A stretch of 64,000 bases of DNA from Rallus limicola (lineage: Eukaryota; Chordata; Aves; Gruiformes; Rallidae), in contig JAKCOZ010000106.1 of the NCBI GenBank assembly GCA_022605955.1, positions 646,501-710,500 on the forward strand, written 5' to 3'. Positions 35,018 to 47,594 of the stretch are shown piece by piece (within the stretch, counting starts at the first letter, position 1; each line of letters opens with the position of its first letter). Made by a program: the position numbers and the translations under genes. The notes beneath the pieces are model-generated. The model ran no database searches. It was not told the DNA's origin and saw nothing but the letters and a program-made list of their open reading frames with translations.

Positions 35018-36586
35018 ATCCCCCCTTTTCTATTCCCTAAAGTAAATTCTTTTACTTAGCCAGATTTCCTGAATGATATAAGGCATCATATATAATGGTG
35101 ATCTTTTTGTACATTCTCCAAACCCACAGGTACAACATAAAGGTCAATATTAACACAATCCCCAGGCTTACCAACAGAATTACAATGGGGTGTACCATGG
35201 TATTGAGGATCCCTATTGCAGAAGGTGACCAGCCCAAAAGAGTATCCCACCAGTTAGGATTCCCGTCCTGTCCGACTTTCTTTAAGATTTTCCTAACCCC
35301 TTCCACATCATGATGGATTGTAGTAAGTGTTTCTTGTCCTTTGTCCTTGATTTCTTCTAGTATTTGTAGTAAAACTTCACGCCTTAATAAATTTTCTATA
35401 TTCCTTATATCTAATCCTATGGGGGCGGGAGATATTCTCTCTAATAGATCTTAATATTTGGTAGGTGGTTATTGGGGCTGCATAACTGAAATCGCAACCT
35501 GTGATAGTAGTGAAGTTACAAATGCAGTAATTTGAGTAATTCTTCATTTTTTCTATCTTTTCATCTATGGTTATCGTGTCACACCTTGTTCTCAAACATG
35601 CACATCCCTTTCCTGCATAGACAACTATTGATTTTAAATCTGCATTTAGTCGGGCCTCAAACTAGACATATCTTTTGATCTGTATCTAAACAAGTATCCT
35701 GAGTTGTTATGGTATTACTTTCGCAGAGGAAGCCTTGCTGTTCTCTCATAATGCAGGACCCTAGGTCTACTGTTTGCCACTTATTGCCCATTTTCCTGGC
35801 CTAAGTTCTATGTTCAAAAGGATACAGCAGAGTTCCATCATGGTTAATCCCAAGGGCCACAATGGGGTGTATGGTAATTGCTGCTGCGTCACGTATCGTT
35901 AACACCAAAGCTGTGACAGTATGTATGTTGGGCTTCAGTAATAAGCTGGTGGTCCTTTATATTAATTTCTTCTCACCTGCGAAGTACTTTTGAAATTAAC
36001 CATTGCTGTGCTCCTAATGCTAGTAATGAGGATTTCGATGGGTGTTGCAGTTCTGATAAATCTGCCGTGGTAGATGCTAATTTGTTCATTATCACTTCTG
36101 AATCTATTGGATTTAATACTTCCAGTCCTGTTCCTAACAACCCAGTCGCGTCTCTTATTAATCAGTTCTGATTCACGTTTCCCTTCCTCCTTATATACTT
36201 GATTTCCATGCATAACCACAGTGGATAGACTTAGATTTTCTCAAGCTGAATATTTCCCGACGGACCCAGTGTATCCGATATAAGCTTGGGACCATGGCCA
36301 TCTAAGATTTTCTTGGCCCAGAATACTTTCCCAACTTTGAATTATGATTAGCATTGTGAGAAGCATCCCCTAGAGATCTAAGTGCTATTGTTATTCAGAA
36401 GCAGGTTATAATGATAGATTGAATCATGAACTACGCAATTCTTTTCTTACTCTAATTGTTCTTTAGCCGCATCTAATATTAAAAAGAAGTTAAAAATTAC
36501 TTTCTTTAAACATTACAACTAGGATACAGACCAGGTTGGGTGAGGTTGGTTGGTTTACTCAGCCTTATGGTGAGATCGGCTTATTC
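35018..36586 (-). pseudogene. Class I ERV env, left arm, decayed
   Basis: Mirror of 46520-47560, with membrane anchor (VILLVSLGIVLILTFMLYLW type) and ectodomain pieces in separate frames. It keeps about 267 bases (around 35735-36005) that the right copy lacks. These correspond to the env segment also present in the ERV at 16682-18271. Confidence 0.7.
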
Positions 36587-36588
36587 AC

Positions 36589-39500
36589 TCACTTATCACC
36601 TCCTTTATTCTTACTCTTGTTTGACTGAACGAGTTTCAGTTTCAGGCCCTCGTTATCTGGAGTTACTTTCCACGAGGCTCCAGGGGCTTTTTTTGATCTG
36701 GGTGTGGTGAATCCAAGAGTTCTGCCCTTCAACCTTGATGGCCGTGTAGGTAGTGAGAAGGACTTGGTGGGGTCCGGTTCACTGTGGCTCCAGAGTTTTC
36801 TCTGCAAAAGACTTAACGTATACATAGTCCCCTGGCTGTACATTGTGAACAGGCCCATCTAGACCCCTGCTACGAGTATACATGACATCTTTTTCAATCC
36901 TCCTCAATTGTTTATTTTAGTGCCATCATGTAGGAAGTCATTGTTTCTTCTCCGATTTGTGAGGATGTCCCCTTCTGTACCCATAGGGTCGTCCATACAG
37001 AATTTCAAATGGGCTGAGCCCCTCCCTTGCTCTGGGTCTGGTTCGTATTCAGGTAAGGGCTAGTGGCAATGACCGGGGCCAAGTCAGGTCTGTCTCTTGT
37101 CCCAGCCTAATAATTTGTTGTTTGATTAGGTGGTTCATTTTCTCCACCTGGCCACTAGATTGTAATTACCAATCTATTCCTAGATGGTGACTGATCTGTT
37201 GCACTATTTTGGATACGAAATGTGGTCCCCTATCCGAGGATATTACCGCAGCAACTCCAAACCTGGGTATTACCTCTTGAAGCAATGTTTTAGTCACCTC
37301 CCGTGCTTTAGCAGTTCTGCACGGAAAGGCTTCTGGCCAGCCTGAGAAGGTATCTGTTAGTAGCAGCAAATATCGATACCCCCCTTTTCTAGGGAATTCC
37401 GAGAAGTCAATCTGCCAATGCTGTCCCGGACCATTCCCTTTCCCAATTTTTCCTGACTTTAGCCCTTTCACAAGTTTAGGGTTAGTCTGGAGGCAAAGAT
37501 CACATTGTTGGGTTACTTGTTTGACAGTAGTGTATAGATTTCACCCTATTATATTTTTAATAAGGACTTTGTACAGGGCCTCTGCCCCCCCAGTGTCTTT
37601 TCCTATGCTCTTCATGTACTACTGACCATAGCATGTAGGAAGGGATCACTATCCTCCCATGAGAAATGACAGCCCACCCTTCCTCATTTTATATGATCAC
37701 TCCATGTAATCAATAAGCTTACGGCCTTCTTTAGTATACTCTGGTTTACCTTCTAAGGACAGTTGTCCATCAGGTATTAACATGCCCCCTACTGTATCAG
37801 TTCTTTTGGCTGCCTGTTTTGCCTCCCTGTCTGCCAGCTCATTCCCTCTTGCCAATTTTGTGCTCACCTTCTGGTGTGCCCTGTTGTGCACAATTGCCAC
37901 CCTCTCAGGAAGTAGGACTGCATCCAGGAATTTCAGGATTTCTTCTGCATGTTTAATAGTTTTTCCCTGAGAATTTAACAGTCCTCTTTCTTTCCAAATC
38001 GCCCCGTGAGTATGCACCACTCCGAAGGCATATTTAGAGTCAGTCCAAATACTTATAATTTTCCTTGAGCTCTTTCTAGGGCTCTGGTAAGGGCTATGAT
38101 CTCAGCCTTCTGTGCTGAGACATCAGCTGGTAGTGGCCCAGACTCTATTTCCTTTTCAGAGGTGGTGATAGCATACCCAGAGTATCGCCTTCCATGTAGC
38201 ATGTAGCTGCTTCCATCAGTGAACCAGTGTTCGGCTCCTTCGATAGGGACATCTTTGAGATCCATGGGGAGTACGTGGCCTCGATTGTTTCCAGACAATC
38301 ATGACTCACTAGTTCCCCAGTGTTCCCCTCAAGGAACGAAGCCAGGTTAATGATATTTTTGGTCACAAGCTCAACATCATCTTGTTTAACCATTATAGCT
38401 TGGTATTTCAGGAATCTCTGTGGGGAGAGCCAATGCCCTCCCTTGGTCTCAGGAACTGTGGATACTGTGTGGGAAACTAGGACAGTCATTTTCTGGCCCA
38501 AGGTGAGTGTTCGGGCTTCTTGGATGTTTAGAATGACAGCTGCTACTGCTCTCAAGCAACCAGGCCACCCTTCTGCAGCGGTGTCCAATTGTTTGGAGAA
38601 ATATGCTACTGCCTGTCTGTATGGTCCCAATTCTTGTGTTAATACTCCTAGTGCTATCCCCTGCTTTTCGTGGGAGAATAGGAGAAATGGTTTACTCACA
38701 TCAGGAAGATCCAATGCTGGTGCTGACATCAGGGCTTTCTTCAGCTGATGGAAAGCTTTATCTGACTTGGCATCCCACTGGAGATCTTTCTGGTTGGCTG
38801 CTATCAAGGAATAGAGTGGCTTAACAAGTAAACCATAGTCGCATCTCCAGAGTCGGCACCGCCCTATCATGCCTAGGAATGTTCTCAGTTCCTTTACAGT
38901 TCGTGGTCGGGGGTCTGCATATGGCCTCTTTCCGAGCCTGTCCTAGGACTCATTGTCCAGCACTGATCTCGTACCCCAGGTACGTGACCTGTTGTAACAC
39001 CACCTGTGCCTTTTTCTTGGAGACCCGATACCCCTGTAACCCCAGGAAATTTAACAGACTCACGGTCCAGGTGACACAGGACTCTTCAGTTTTGGTAGCA
39101 ACGAGAAGATCATCTACGTACTGTAGAACTTTCCCTTCTTCTGATGGTGGTTCCCGTGATTCCAAGTCTTTGGATAACTGGTTTCCAAAGAGCGTTGGGC
39201 TGTTTTTGAACCCCTGTGGCAACACTGTCCATGTGAGCTGGGTCTTTCGACCACTTTTGGGATTTTCCCATTCGAAAGCAAAAATTTTCTGGCTGGCTTC
39301 GTGTAGAGGGAGGCAAAAGAAAGCATCCTTTAAATCTAGGACTGCGAACCAGGCTAAATCTGGGGCTAGTGTAGTTAGTAAGGTTGGAGGGGTTAGCTAC
39401 CACTGGGTATAGATCTTCTGTGATTTTGTTGACAGCTCTTAAGTCTTGGACTATTCTATAGGACCCATCAGGTTTCTTAACTGGGAGGATAGGTGTATTG

Positions 39501-40207
39501 AATTCTGATTCGCATTCCCTTAGTAACCCTAGTTCTATAAACCATTCTATAATTGGGCAAATTCCTTCTCTATCCTCCTTTTTCAGTGGGTATTGCTTAA
39601 TTCTTACTGCACTCTGTCCTTCCTTTAATTTTATGATTATTGGTGGTGTTCCTTTTGCTCGCCTTGGTACATCAGTTGCCCAGACTCCAGGATATACTTG
39701 ATCAGTAATCCTTGTATAGTTACAGGAGTATCCATTAAGGATAAACTCATTATTTGAACATATTTGTGATCATTTACCTCCAGAGTAACTTCTCCTTGCT
39801 TAAATTTAATTGTTACTTCCAATTGTTCTAATAAGTCTCTTAGAGAATTTGGCATATACAAAAATCTGTGGATCCCTACTTGTTTCCCCAATTTGTATTT
39901 TAAAGGTTTGCAAAAGTAGGCCTTCTCAGCCTGGCCAGTCGCACCCTTTACTGAAACATCGTTATTTTCCAAAGGGATTAAAGCTTGATTTAAGACTGAA
40001 CAATTCGCTCCCGTGTCTACTAGAAATTCAGTTTCTTCTTGTTCTTCCCCTAGCCCCATCCTCCAATTTATAAAGAGGCCACCACTGATTACAATACTTA
40101 ATAAGTGTTTTCTTATTTTCAGTGCCCCTGATCCCACCAGTTCCTTCCAATGGGCTAGCACACACCCTAGGGGGTTCTTTTTAAGGCTCTACTTTGCTTA
40201 TTACCCA
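36589..40207 (-). pseudogene. Class I ERV gag remnant, protease and pol, left arm
   Basis: Mirror of 42698-46286. Order on the minus strand: a short matrix start at 40207, aspartic protease (LVDTGANCSVLN) at about 40060, reverse transcriptase with QYVDDLLVA near 39110, RNase H at 38870-37697, integrase at 37471-36589. Stops and frame changes are the same as in the right copy, so they predate or were shared after the palindrome formed. Confidence 0.85.
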
Positions 40208-40535
40208 TGATTTTAGAATTAGTCTGCAGTGGCCACAGTCAGAGCCAGTTATTACCTGTTTTCCTCTGTCCTACAGATGCGGTCAAGGCACTGAACCACA
40301 AGAAGCTGTTAAACGCTAGATGGTACTCTTGAGCACTTGGTTTTAAGTGAGGCTATGAAGGGGGGTTGTATAACTTTCCTGCTTACTTTACAACGAACTT
40401 AGTTTTCTGATCACTCATTCACGTAACATACACACACGAACACCAAACTTCCACAACAAATGCACCATAACAACAGAACAGTGTTTGAATGTTCCACCAC
40501 CCACTGCTTTCAGGGTGGTCTTTAAAGAGTCCATT
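40208..40535. other. Class I ERV leader remnant next to ERV-L junction, left arm
   Basis: Noncoding. There is no 5' LTR and I see no primer-binding site. Mirror: 42371-42697. Confidence 0.45.
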
Positions 40536-41160
40536 CTATCGTTCAATTTTCCCAGAGGCTGGTGCATGATAAGGAATGTGGTACACCCATTCAATGCCGT
40601 GCTCTTTGGCCCAGGGGTCTATGAGAGCATTTGGGAAATGAGTCCCGTTGTCTGACTCGATTCTTTCTGGGGTGCCGTGTCGCCACAGGACTTGCCTTTC
40701 AAGGCCCAGGATTGTATGCCGGGCAGTAGCATGGGGTACAGGATCTGTCTCTAGCCAGCCGGTGGTTGCCTCCACCATTGTGAGCACGTAGCGTTTGCCA
40801 TGGCGGGTTGGTGGGAGGGTGATGTCATCGATCTGCCAGGCCTCCCCATATTTATATTTCATCCACCGTCCTCCATACCAAAGCGGCTTCAACCGCTTCG
40901 CTTGCTTAACTGCGGCACACGTCTCACATTCATGGAGAACTTGGCATGGTGTGTAGAAGGGACCTTCCCTTTGAACATCCAGCCCAGCACCGGCAGTCGG
41001 GGTGCCAGGAGGAGCTGGGCTTCAGTTCCAATCACTTCTGAAGCGGCTCGAACCCCTTCGTAGGCAGCCAGTATTTCCTTTGCTGTTGGAGTATAATTGG
41101 CCTCAGACCCTTTGTAGGCCCGACTCCAAAACCCCAGCGTTTGACCTCTAGTCTCCCCTC
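40536..41160 (-). pseudogene. ERV-L integrase with RNase H deleted, left arm and spacer
   Basis: On the minus strand an RT/RNase H connection segment (GTEAQLLLAPRLPVLGW) from 41160 is joined near 40952 directly to integrase. About 790 bases of RNase H and the integrase zinc region are skipped, compared with the plus-strand copy. The integrase core keeps WQIDDI, ESDNGTHF and SGKIER and ends at the same TAG as the right copy. Confidence 0.8.
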
Positions 41161-41954
41161 GTGCTTTCTACACACCATGCCACTGATGCTACGTGGAGCA
41201 AGTGGGTGGCACTAATTACTCAGCAGGCTCAAATAGGAAACCCTAATCGCCCAGGAATAGTGGAAGTGATCACAGACTGGCCAGAAGGCAAAGATTTTGG
41301 GATGTCACCAGAGGACGAGGAGGTGACACGCACTGAAGAAGCCCCACCTTACAACAAACTGCCAGAGAATGAGAAGCGATATGCCCTGTTCACCGATGGC
41401 TGCTGTCGCCTTCTGGGAAGGCAGCGAAGATGGAAAGCTGCTGTATGGAGTCCTACCAGACTAGTAGCAGAAGCCACTGAAGGAAAAGGTGAATCAAACC
41501 AATCTGCTGAGGTGAAGGCCATCTAGTTAGCCTTGGACATTGCTGAGAGAGAAAAGTGGCCAATGCTCTACCTTTATACTGATTCATGGATGGTAGCTCA
41601 TGCCCTGTGGGGTTGGTTGCAACAGTGGAAAAAGAACAACTGGCAGCGTAGAGGCAAACCCATATGGGCTGCTGACTTACGGCAAGACATTGCTGCCCGA
41701 TTAGAGAAGCTTGTTGTAAAGGTACGTCATGTTGATGCCCATGTACCTAAGAGTCGAGCCATGGAGGAACATCACAACAACCATCAGGTAGATAAGGCTG
41801 CTAGGATTGAAGTGGCTCAGGTAGATCTAGACTGGCAACATAAATAAAGGTGAATTATTCATAGCTCGATGGGCTCATGATTCCTCAGGTCACCAAGGGA
41901 GAGATGCAACATATAGATGGGCTGGAGATCGAGGGGTGGACTTACCCATGGATG
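40952..41954. other. Palindrome spacer with head-to-head ERV-L junction
   Basis: The spacer of about 1.0 kb is not symmetric. From 41160 down to about 40952 the minus strand carries an ERV-L RT/RNase H connection segment. From 41163 the plus strand carries ERV-L RNase H. The two halves share an inverted copy of CTACACACCATGCC at about 40955-40968 and 41168-41181. Confidence 0.85.
41161..41847 (+). pseudogene. ERV-L RNase H, in palindrome spacer
   Basis: The frame starts at 41161 and is broken by one TAG at 41524-41526, then continues in the same phase to 41847. RNase H acidic motifs are visible: LFTDGCC, the E in SAEVKAI, LYTDSWM, and HVDAHVPKSRAMEE with its His and Asp. It is present once, since the left arm lacks it, and it is immediately upstream of integrase. 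Confidence 0.82.
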
Positions 41955-42410
41955 CTATTGCACAAGTTCTCCATGAATGTGAGACGTGTGCCGCAGTTAA
42001 GCAAGCGAAGCGGTTGAAGCCGCTTTGGTATGGAGGACGGTGGATGAAATATAAATATGGGGAGGCCTGGCAGATCGATGACATCACCCTCCCACCAACC
42101 CGCCATGGCAAACGCTACGTGCTCACAATGGTGGAGGCAACCACCGGCTGGCTAGAGACAGATCCTGTACCCCATGCTACTGCCCGGCATACAATCCTGG
42201 GCCTTGAAAGGCAAGTCCTGTGGCGACACGGCACCCCAGAAAGAATCGAGTCAGACAACGGGACTCATTTCCCAAATGCTCTCATAGACCCCTGGGCCAG
42301 AGAGCATGGCATTGAATGGGTGTACCACATTCCTTATCATGCACCAGCCTCTGGGAAAATTGAACGATAGAATGGACTCTTAAAGACCACCCTGAAAGCA
42401 ATGGGTGGTG
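41848..42410 (+). pseudogene. ERV-L integrase, spacer into right arm
   Basis: The zinc region shows an HX4H (HDSSGH) and a CX2C (CETC). The catalytic triad is visible as WQIDDI, ESDNGTHF and SGKIER. A TAG follows at 42368-42370 and the element is cut soon after, where class I ERV leader begins. A frame change separates it from RNase H. The palindrome symmetry begins inside this gene at about 41955. Confidence 0.85.
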
Positions 42411-42697
42411 GAACATTCAAACACTGTTCTGTTGTTATGGTGCATTTGTTGTGGAAGTTTGGTGTTCGTGTGTGTATGTTACATGAATGAGTGATCAGAA
42501 AACTAAGTTCGTTGTAAAGTAAGCAGGAAAGTTATACAACCCCCCTTCATAGCCTCACTTAAAACCAAGTGCTCAAGAGTACCATCTAGCGTTTAACAGC
42601 TTCTTGTGGTTCAGTGCCTTGACCGCATCTGTAGGACAGAGGAAAACAGGTAATAACTGGCTCTGACTGTGGCCACTGCAGACTAATTCTAAAATCA
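42371..42697. other. Class I ERV leader remnant, right arm
   Basis: Noncoding sequence between the ERV-L integrase end and a matrix-like ATG at 42698. No 5' LTR. Confidence 0.45.
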
Positions 42698-43268
42698 TGG
42701 GTAATAAGCAAAGTAGAGCCTTAAAAAGAACCCCCTAGGGTGTGTGCTAGCCCATTGGAAGGAACTGGTGGGATCAGGGGCACTGAAAATAAGAAAACAC
42801 TTATTAAGTATTGTAATCAGTGGTGGCCTCTTTATAAATTGGAGGATGGGGCTAGGGGAAGAACAAGAAGAAACTGAATTTCTAGTAGACACGGGAGCGA
42901 ATTGTTCAGTCTTAAATCAAGCTTTAATCCCTTTGGAAAATAACGATGTTTCAGTAAAGGGTGCGACTGGCCAGGCTGAGAAGGCCTACTTTTGCAAACC
43001 TTTAAAATACAAATTGGGGAAACAAGTAGGGATCCACAGATTTTTGTATATGCCAAATTCTCTAAGAGACTTATTAGAACAATTGGAAGCAACAATTAAA
43101 TTTAAGCAAGGAGAAGTTACTCTGGAGGTAAATGATCACAAATATGTTCAAATAATGAGTTTATCCTTAATGGATACTCCTGTAACTATACAAGGATTAC
43201 TGATCAAGTATATCCTGGAGTCTGGGCAACTGATGTACCAAGGCGAGCAAAAGGAACACCACCAATAA
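42698..43268 (+). pseudogene. Class I ERV: matrix start fused to protease
   Basis: An ATG at 42698 opens MGNKQSRALKR, a myristoylation-type matrix start. After a one-base frame change it continues with a matrix-like LAHWKELVGSG segment and is then joined to an aspartic protease (LVDTGANCSVLN). The rest of matrix, all of capsid and nucleocapsid are missing, so a large internal deletion removed most of gag. The protease frame is open from 42744 to 43268. Confidence 0.78.
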
Positions 43269-43955
43269 TCATAAAATTAAAGGAAGGACAGAGTGCAGTA
43301 AGAATTAAGCAATACCCACTGAAAAAGGAGGATAGAGAAGGAATTTGCCCAATTATAGAATGGTTTATAGAACTAGGGTTACTAAGGGAATGCGAATCAG
43401 AATTCAATACACCTATCCTCCCAGTTAAGAAACCTGATGGGTCCTATAGAATAGTCCAAGACTTAAGAGCTGTCAACAAAATCACAGAAGATCTATACCC
43501 AGTGGTAGCTAACCCCTCCAACCTTACTAACTACACTAGCCCCAGATTTAGCCTGGTTCGCAGTCCTAGATTTAAAGGATGCTTTCTTTTGCCTCCCTCT
43601 ACACGAAGCCAGCCAGAAAATTTTTGCTTTCGAATGGGAAAATCCCAAAAGTGGTCGAAAGACCCAGCTCACATGGACAGTGTTGCCACAGGGGTTCAAA
43701 AACAGCCCAACGCTCTTTGGAAACCAGTTATCCAAAGACTTGGAATCACGGGAACCACCATCAGAAGAAGGGAAAGTTCTACAGTACGTAGATGATCTTC
43801 TCGTCGCTACCAAAACTGAAGAGTCCTGTGTCACCTGGACCGTGAGTCTGTTAAATTTCCTGGGGTTACAGGGGTATCGGGTCTCCAAGAAAAAGGCACA
43901 GGTGGTGTTACAACAGGTCACGTACCTGGGGTACGAGATCAGTGCTGGACAATGA
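43269..43955 (+). pseudogene. Class I ERV reverse transcriptase
   Basis: Gamma-like RT motifs are spread over two or three frames: LPQGFKNSPTLFGNQL, QYVDDLLVA with both active-site Asp present near 43790, and YLGYEISAGQ before a TGA at 43953. The frame changes make it non-functional. Confidence 0.85.
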
Positions 43956-44034
43956 GTCCTAGGACAGGCTCGGAAAGAGGCCATATGCAGACCCCCGACC
44001 ACGAACTGTAAAGGAACTGAGAACATTCCTAGGC

Positions 44035-45208
44035 ATGATAGGGCGGTGCCGACTCTGGAGATGCGACTATGGTTTACTTGTTAAGCCACTCTATTCCTTG
44101 ATAGCAGCCAACCAGAAAGATCTCCAGTGGGATGCCAAGTCAGATAAAGCTTTCCATCAGCTGAAGAAAGCCCTGATGTCAGCACCAGCATTGGATCTTC
44201 CTGATGTGAGTAAACCATTTCTCCTATTCTCCCACGAAAAGCAGGGGATAGCACTAGGAGTATTAACACAAGAATTGGGACCATACAGACAGGCAGTAGC
44301 ATATTTCTCCAAACAATTGGACACCGCTGCAAAAGGGTGGCCTGGTTGCTTGAGAGCAGTAGCAGCTGTCATTCTAAACATCCAAGAAGCCCGAACACTC
44401 ACCTTGGGCCAGAAAATGACTGTCCTAGTTTCCCACACAGCATCCACAGTTCTTGAGACAAAGGGAGGGCATTGGCTCTCCCCACAGAGATTCCTGAAAT
44501 ACCAAGCTATAATGGTTAAACAAGATGATGTTGAGCTTGTGACCACAAATATCATTAACCTGGCTTCGTTCCTTGAGGGGAACACAGGGGAACTAGTGAG
44601 TCATGATTGTCTGGAAACAATCGAGGCCACGTACTCCCCATGGATCTCAAAGATGTCCCTATCGAAGGAGCCGAACACTGGTTCACTGATGGAAGCAGCT
44701 ACATGCTACATGGAAGGCGATACTCTGGGTATGCTATCACCACCTCTGAAAAGGTAATAGAGCCTGGGCCACTACCAGCTGATGTCTCAGCACAGAAGGC
44801 TGAGATCATAGCCCTTACCAGAGCCCTAGAAAGAGCTCAAGGAAAATTATAAGTATTTGGACTGACTCTAAATATGCCTTCGGAGTGGTGCATGCTCACG
44901 GGGCGATTTGGAAAGAAAGAGGACTGTTAAATTCTCAGGGAAAAACTATTAAACATGCAGAAGAAATCCTGAAACTCCTGGATGCAGTCCTACTTCCTGA
45001 GAGGGTGGCAATTGTGCACAACAGGGCACACCAGAAGGTGAGCACAAAATTGGCAAGAGGGAATGAGCTGGCAGACAGGGAGGCAAAACAGGCAGCCAAA
45101 AGAACTGATACAGTAGGGGGCATGTTAACACCTGATGGACAACTGTCCTTAGAAGGTAAACCAGAGTATACTAAAGAAGGCCGTAAGCTTATTGATTACA
45201 TGGAGTGA
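44035..45208 (+). pseudogene. Class I ERV RT connection and RNase H
   Basis: The frame 44035-44757 covers the connection domain (FLLFSHEKQGIALGVLTQEL). Frames 44607-44852 and 44885-45208 cover RNase H with FTDGSS and NRAHQK motifs. They are separated by frame changes near 44640-44750 and 44850. Confidence 0.82.
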
Positions 45209-46286
45209 TCATATAAAATGAGGAAGGGTGGGCTGTCATTTCTCATGGGAGGATAGTGATCCCTTCCTACATGCTATGGTCAGTAGTACATGAAGAGCAT
45301 AGGAAAAGACACTGGGGGGGCAGAGGCCCTGTACAAAGTCCTTATTAAAAATATAATAGTGTGAAATCTATACACTACTGTCAAACAAGTAACCCAACAA
45401 TGTGATCTTTGCCTCCAGACTAACCCTAAACTTGTGAAAGGGCTAAAATCAGGAAAAATTGGGAAAGGGAATGGTCCGGGACAGCATTGGCAGATTGACT
45501 TCTCGGAATTCCCTAGAAAAGGGGGGTATCGATATTTGCTGGTACTAACAGATACCTTCTCAGGCTGGCCAGAAGCCTTTCCGTGCAGCACTGCTAAAGC
45601 ACGGGAGGTGACTAAAACATTGCTTCAAGAGGTAATACCCAGGTTTGGAGTTGCTGCGGTAATATCCTCGGATAGGGGACCACATTTCGTATCCAAAATA
45701 GTGCAACAGATCAGTCACCATCTAGGAATAGATTGGTAATTACAATCTAGTGGCCAGGTGGAGAAAATGAACCACCTAATCAAACAACAAATTATTAGGC
45801 TGGGACAAGAGACAGACCTGACTTGGCCCCGGTCATTGCCACTAGCCCTTACCTGAATATGAACCAGACCCAGAGCAAGGGAGGGGCTCAGCCCATTTGA
45901 AATTCTGTATGGACGACCCTATGGGTACAGAAGGGGACATCCTCACAAATCGGAGAAGAAACAATGACTTCCTACATGATGGCACTAAAATAAACAATTG
46001 AGGAGGATTGAAAAAGATGTCATGTATACTCGTAGCAGGGGTCTAGATGGGCCTGTTCACAATGTACAGCCAGGGGACTATGTATATGTTAAGTCTTTTG
46101 CAGAGAAAACTCTGGAGCCACAGTGAACCGGACCCCACCAAGTCCTTCTCACTACCTACACGGCCATCAAGGTTGAAGGGCAGAACTCTTGGATTCACCA
46201 CACCCAGATCAAAAAAAGCCCCTGGAGCCTCGTGGAAAGTAACTCCAGATAACGAGGGCCTGAAACTGAAACTCGAACAAGAGTAA
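45209..46286 (+). pseudogene. Class I ERV integrase
   Basis: 45434-45739 holds the first and second catalytic Asp regions (WQIDFSEFP; SSDRGPHFVS) and is stopped by TAA at 45737-45739. The third-acid region and a GPY/F-like part follow to 46286 with several stops. It is closely related to the integrase at 18272-19012. Confidence 0.82.
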
Positions 46287-46519
46287 GAATAAAGGAGGTG
46301 ATAAGTGAGTGAATAAGCCGATCTCACCATAAGGCTGAGTAAACCAACCAACCTCACCCAACCTGGTCTGTATCCTAGTTGTAATGTTTAAAGAAAGTAA
46401 TTTTTAACTTCTTTTTAATATTAGATGCGGCTAAAGAACAATTAGAGTAAGAAAAGAATTGCGTAGTTCATGATTCAATCTATCATTATAACCTGCTTCT
46501 GAATAACAATAGCACTTAG

Positions 46520-47560
46520 ATCTCTAGGGGATGCTTCTCACAATCCTAATCATAATTCAAAGTTGGGAAAGTATTCTGGGCCAAGAAAATCTTAGATGGC
46601 CATGGTCCCAAGCTTATATCGGATACACTGGGTCCATGGGGAAATATTCAGCTTGAGAAAATCTTAAGTCTATCCACTGTGGTTATGCATGGAAATCAAG
46701 TATATAAGGAGGAAGGGAAACATGAATCAGAACTGATTAATAAGAGACGCGACTGGGTTGTTAGGAACAGGACTGGAAGTATTAAATCCAATAGATTCAG
46801 AAGTGATAATGAACAAATTAGCATCTACCATGGCAGATTTATCAAAACTGCAACACCCATCGAAATCCTCATTACTAGCATTAGGAGCACACCAATGGCT
46901 TCCTCTGCGAAAGTAATACCATAACAACTCAGGATACTTGTTTAGATACAGATCAAAAGATATGTCTAGTTTGAGGCCCGACTAAATGCAGATTTAAAAT
47001 CAATAGTTGTCTATGCAGGAAAGGGATGTGCATGTTTGAGAACAAGGTGTGACACGATAACCATAGATGAAAAGATAGAAAAAATGAAGAATTACTCAAA
47101 TTACTGCATTTGTAACTTCACTACTATCACAGGTTGCGGTTTCAGTTATGCAACCCCAATAACCACCTACCAAATATTAAGATCTATTAGAGAGAATATC
47201 TCCCACCCCCATAGGATTAGATATAAGGAATATAGAAAACTTACTAAGGCGTGAAGTTTTACTACAAATACTAGAAGAAATCAAGGACAAACAATCCATC
47301 ATGATGTGGAAGGGGTTAGGAAAATCTTAAAGAAAGTCGGACAGGACGGGAATCCTAACTGGTGGGATACTCTTTTGGGCTGGTCACCTTCTGCAATAGG
47401 GATCCTCAATACCATGGTACACCCCAATGTAATTCTGTTGGTAAGCCTGGGGATTGTGTTAATATTGACCTTTATGTTGTACCTGTGGGTTTGGAGAATG
47501 TACAAAAAGATCGCCATTATATATGATGCCTTATATCATTCAGGAAATCTGGCTAAGTAA
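46520..47560 (+). pseudogene. Class I ERV env, right arm, decayed with 267-base deletion
   Basis: Pieces of the TM ectodomain (46679-46924, 47036-47254) and a membrane-anchored C-terminus (47306-47560, with a 24-residue hydrophobic segment) lie in separate frames. The surface unit is almost absent. The deletion relative to the left arm lies near 46893-46900. Confidence 0.72.
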
Positions 47561-47594
47561 AAGAATTTACTTTAGGGAATAGAAAAGGGGGGAT

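Larger units (their letters stand above)
20156..40951 (+). repeat. Left arm of a giant palindrome
   Basis: The reverse complement of this block is found, in order, at 41955-64000. Coordinate pairs add to about 82905 near the centre, about 82610 in the middle and about 84046-84156 at the outside. The shifts match visible insertions and deletions. Several long frames are identical or nearly so between arms. One example is a 174-codon protease region with a single amino-acid difference between 40161-39637 and 42744-43268. Confidence 0.96.

Noticed and set aside
38879..39412. A 177-codon frame identical in both arms (also 43493-44026)
   Set aside because: It is antisense to the ERV reverse transcriptase, kept open by codon bias of the sense frame.
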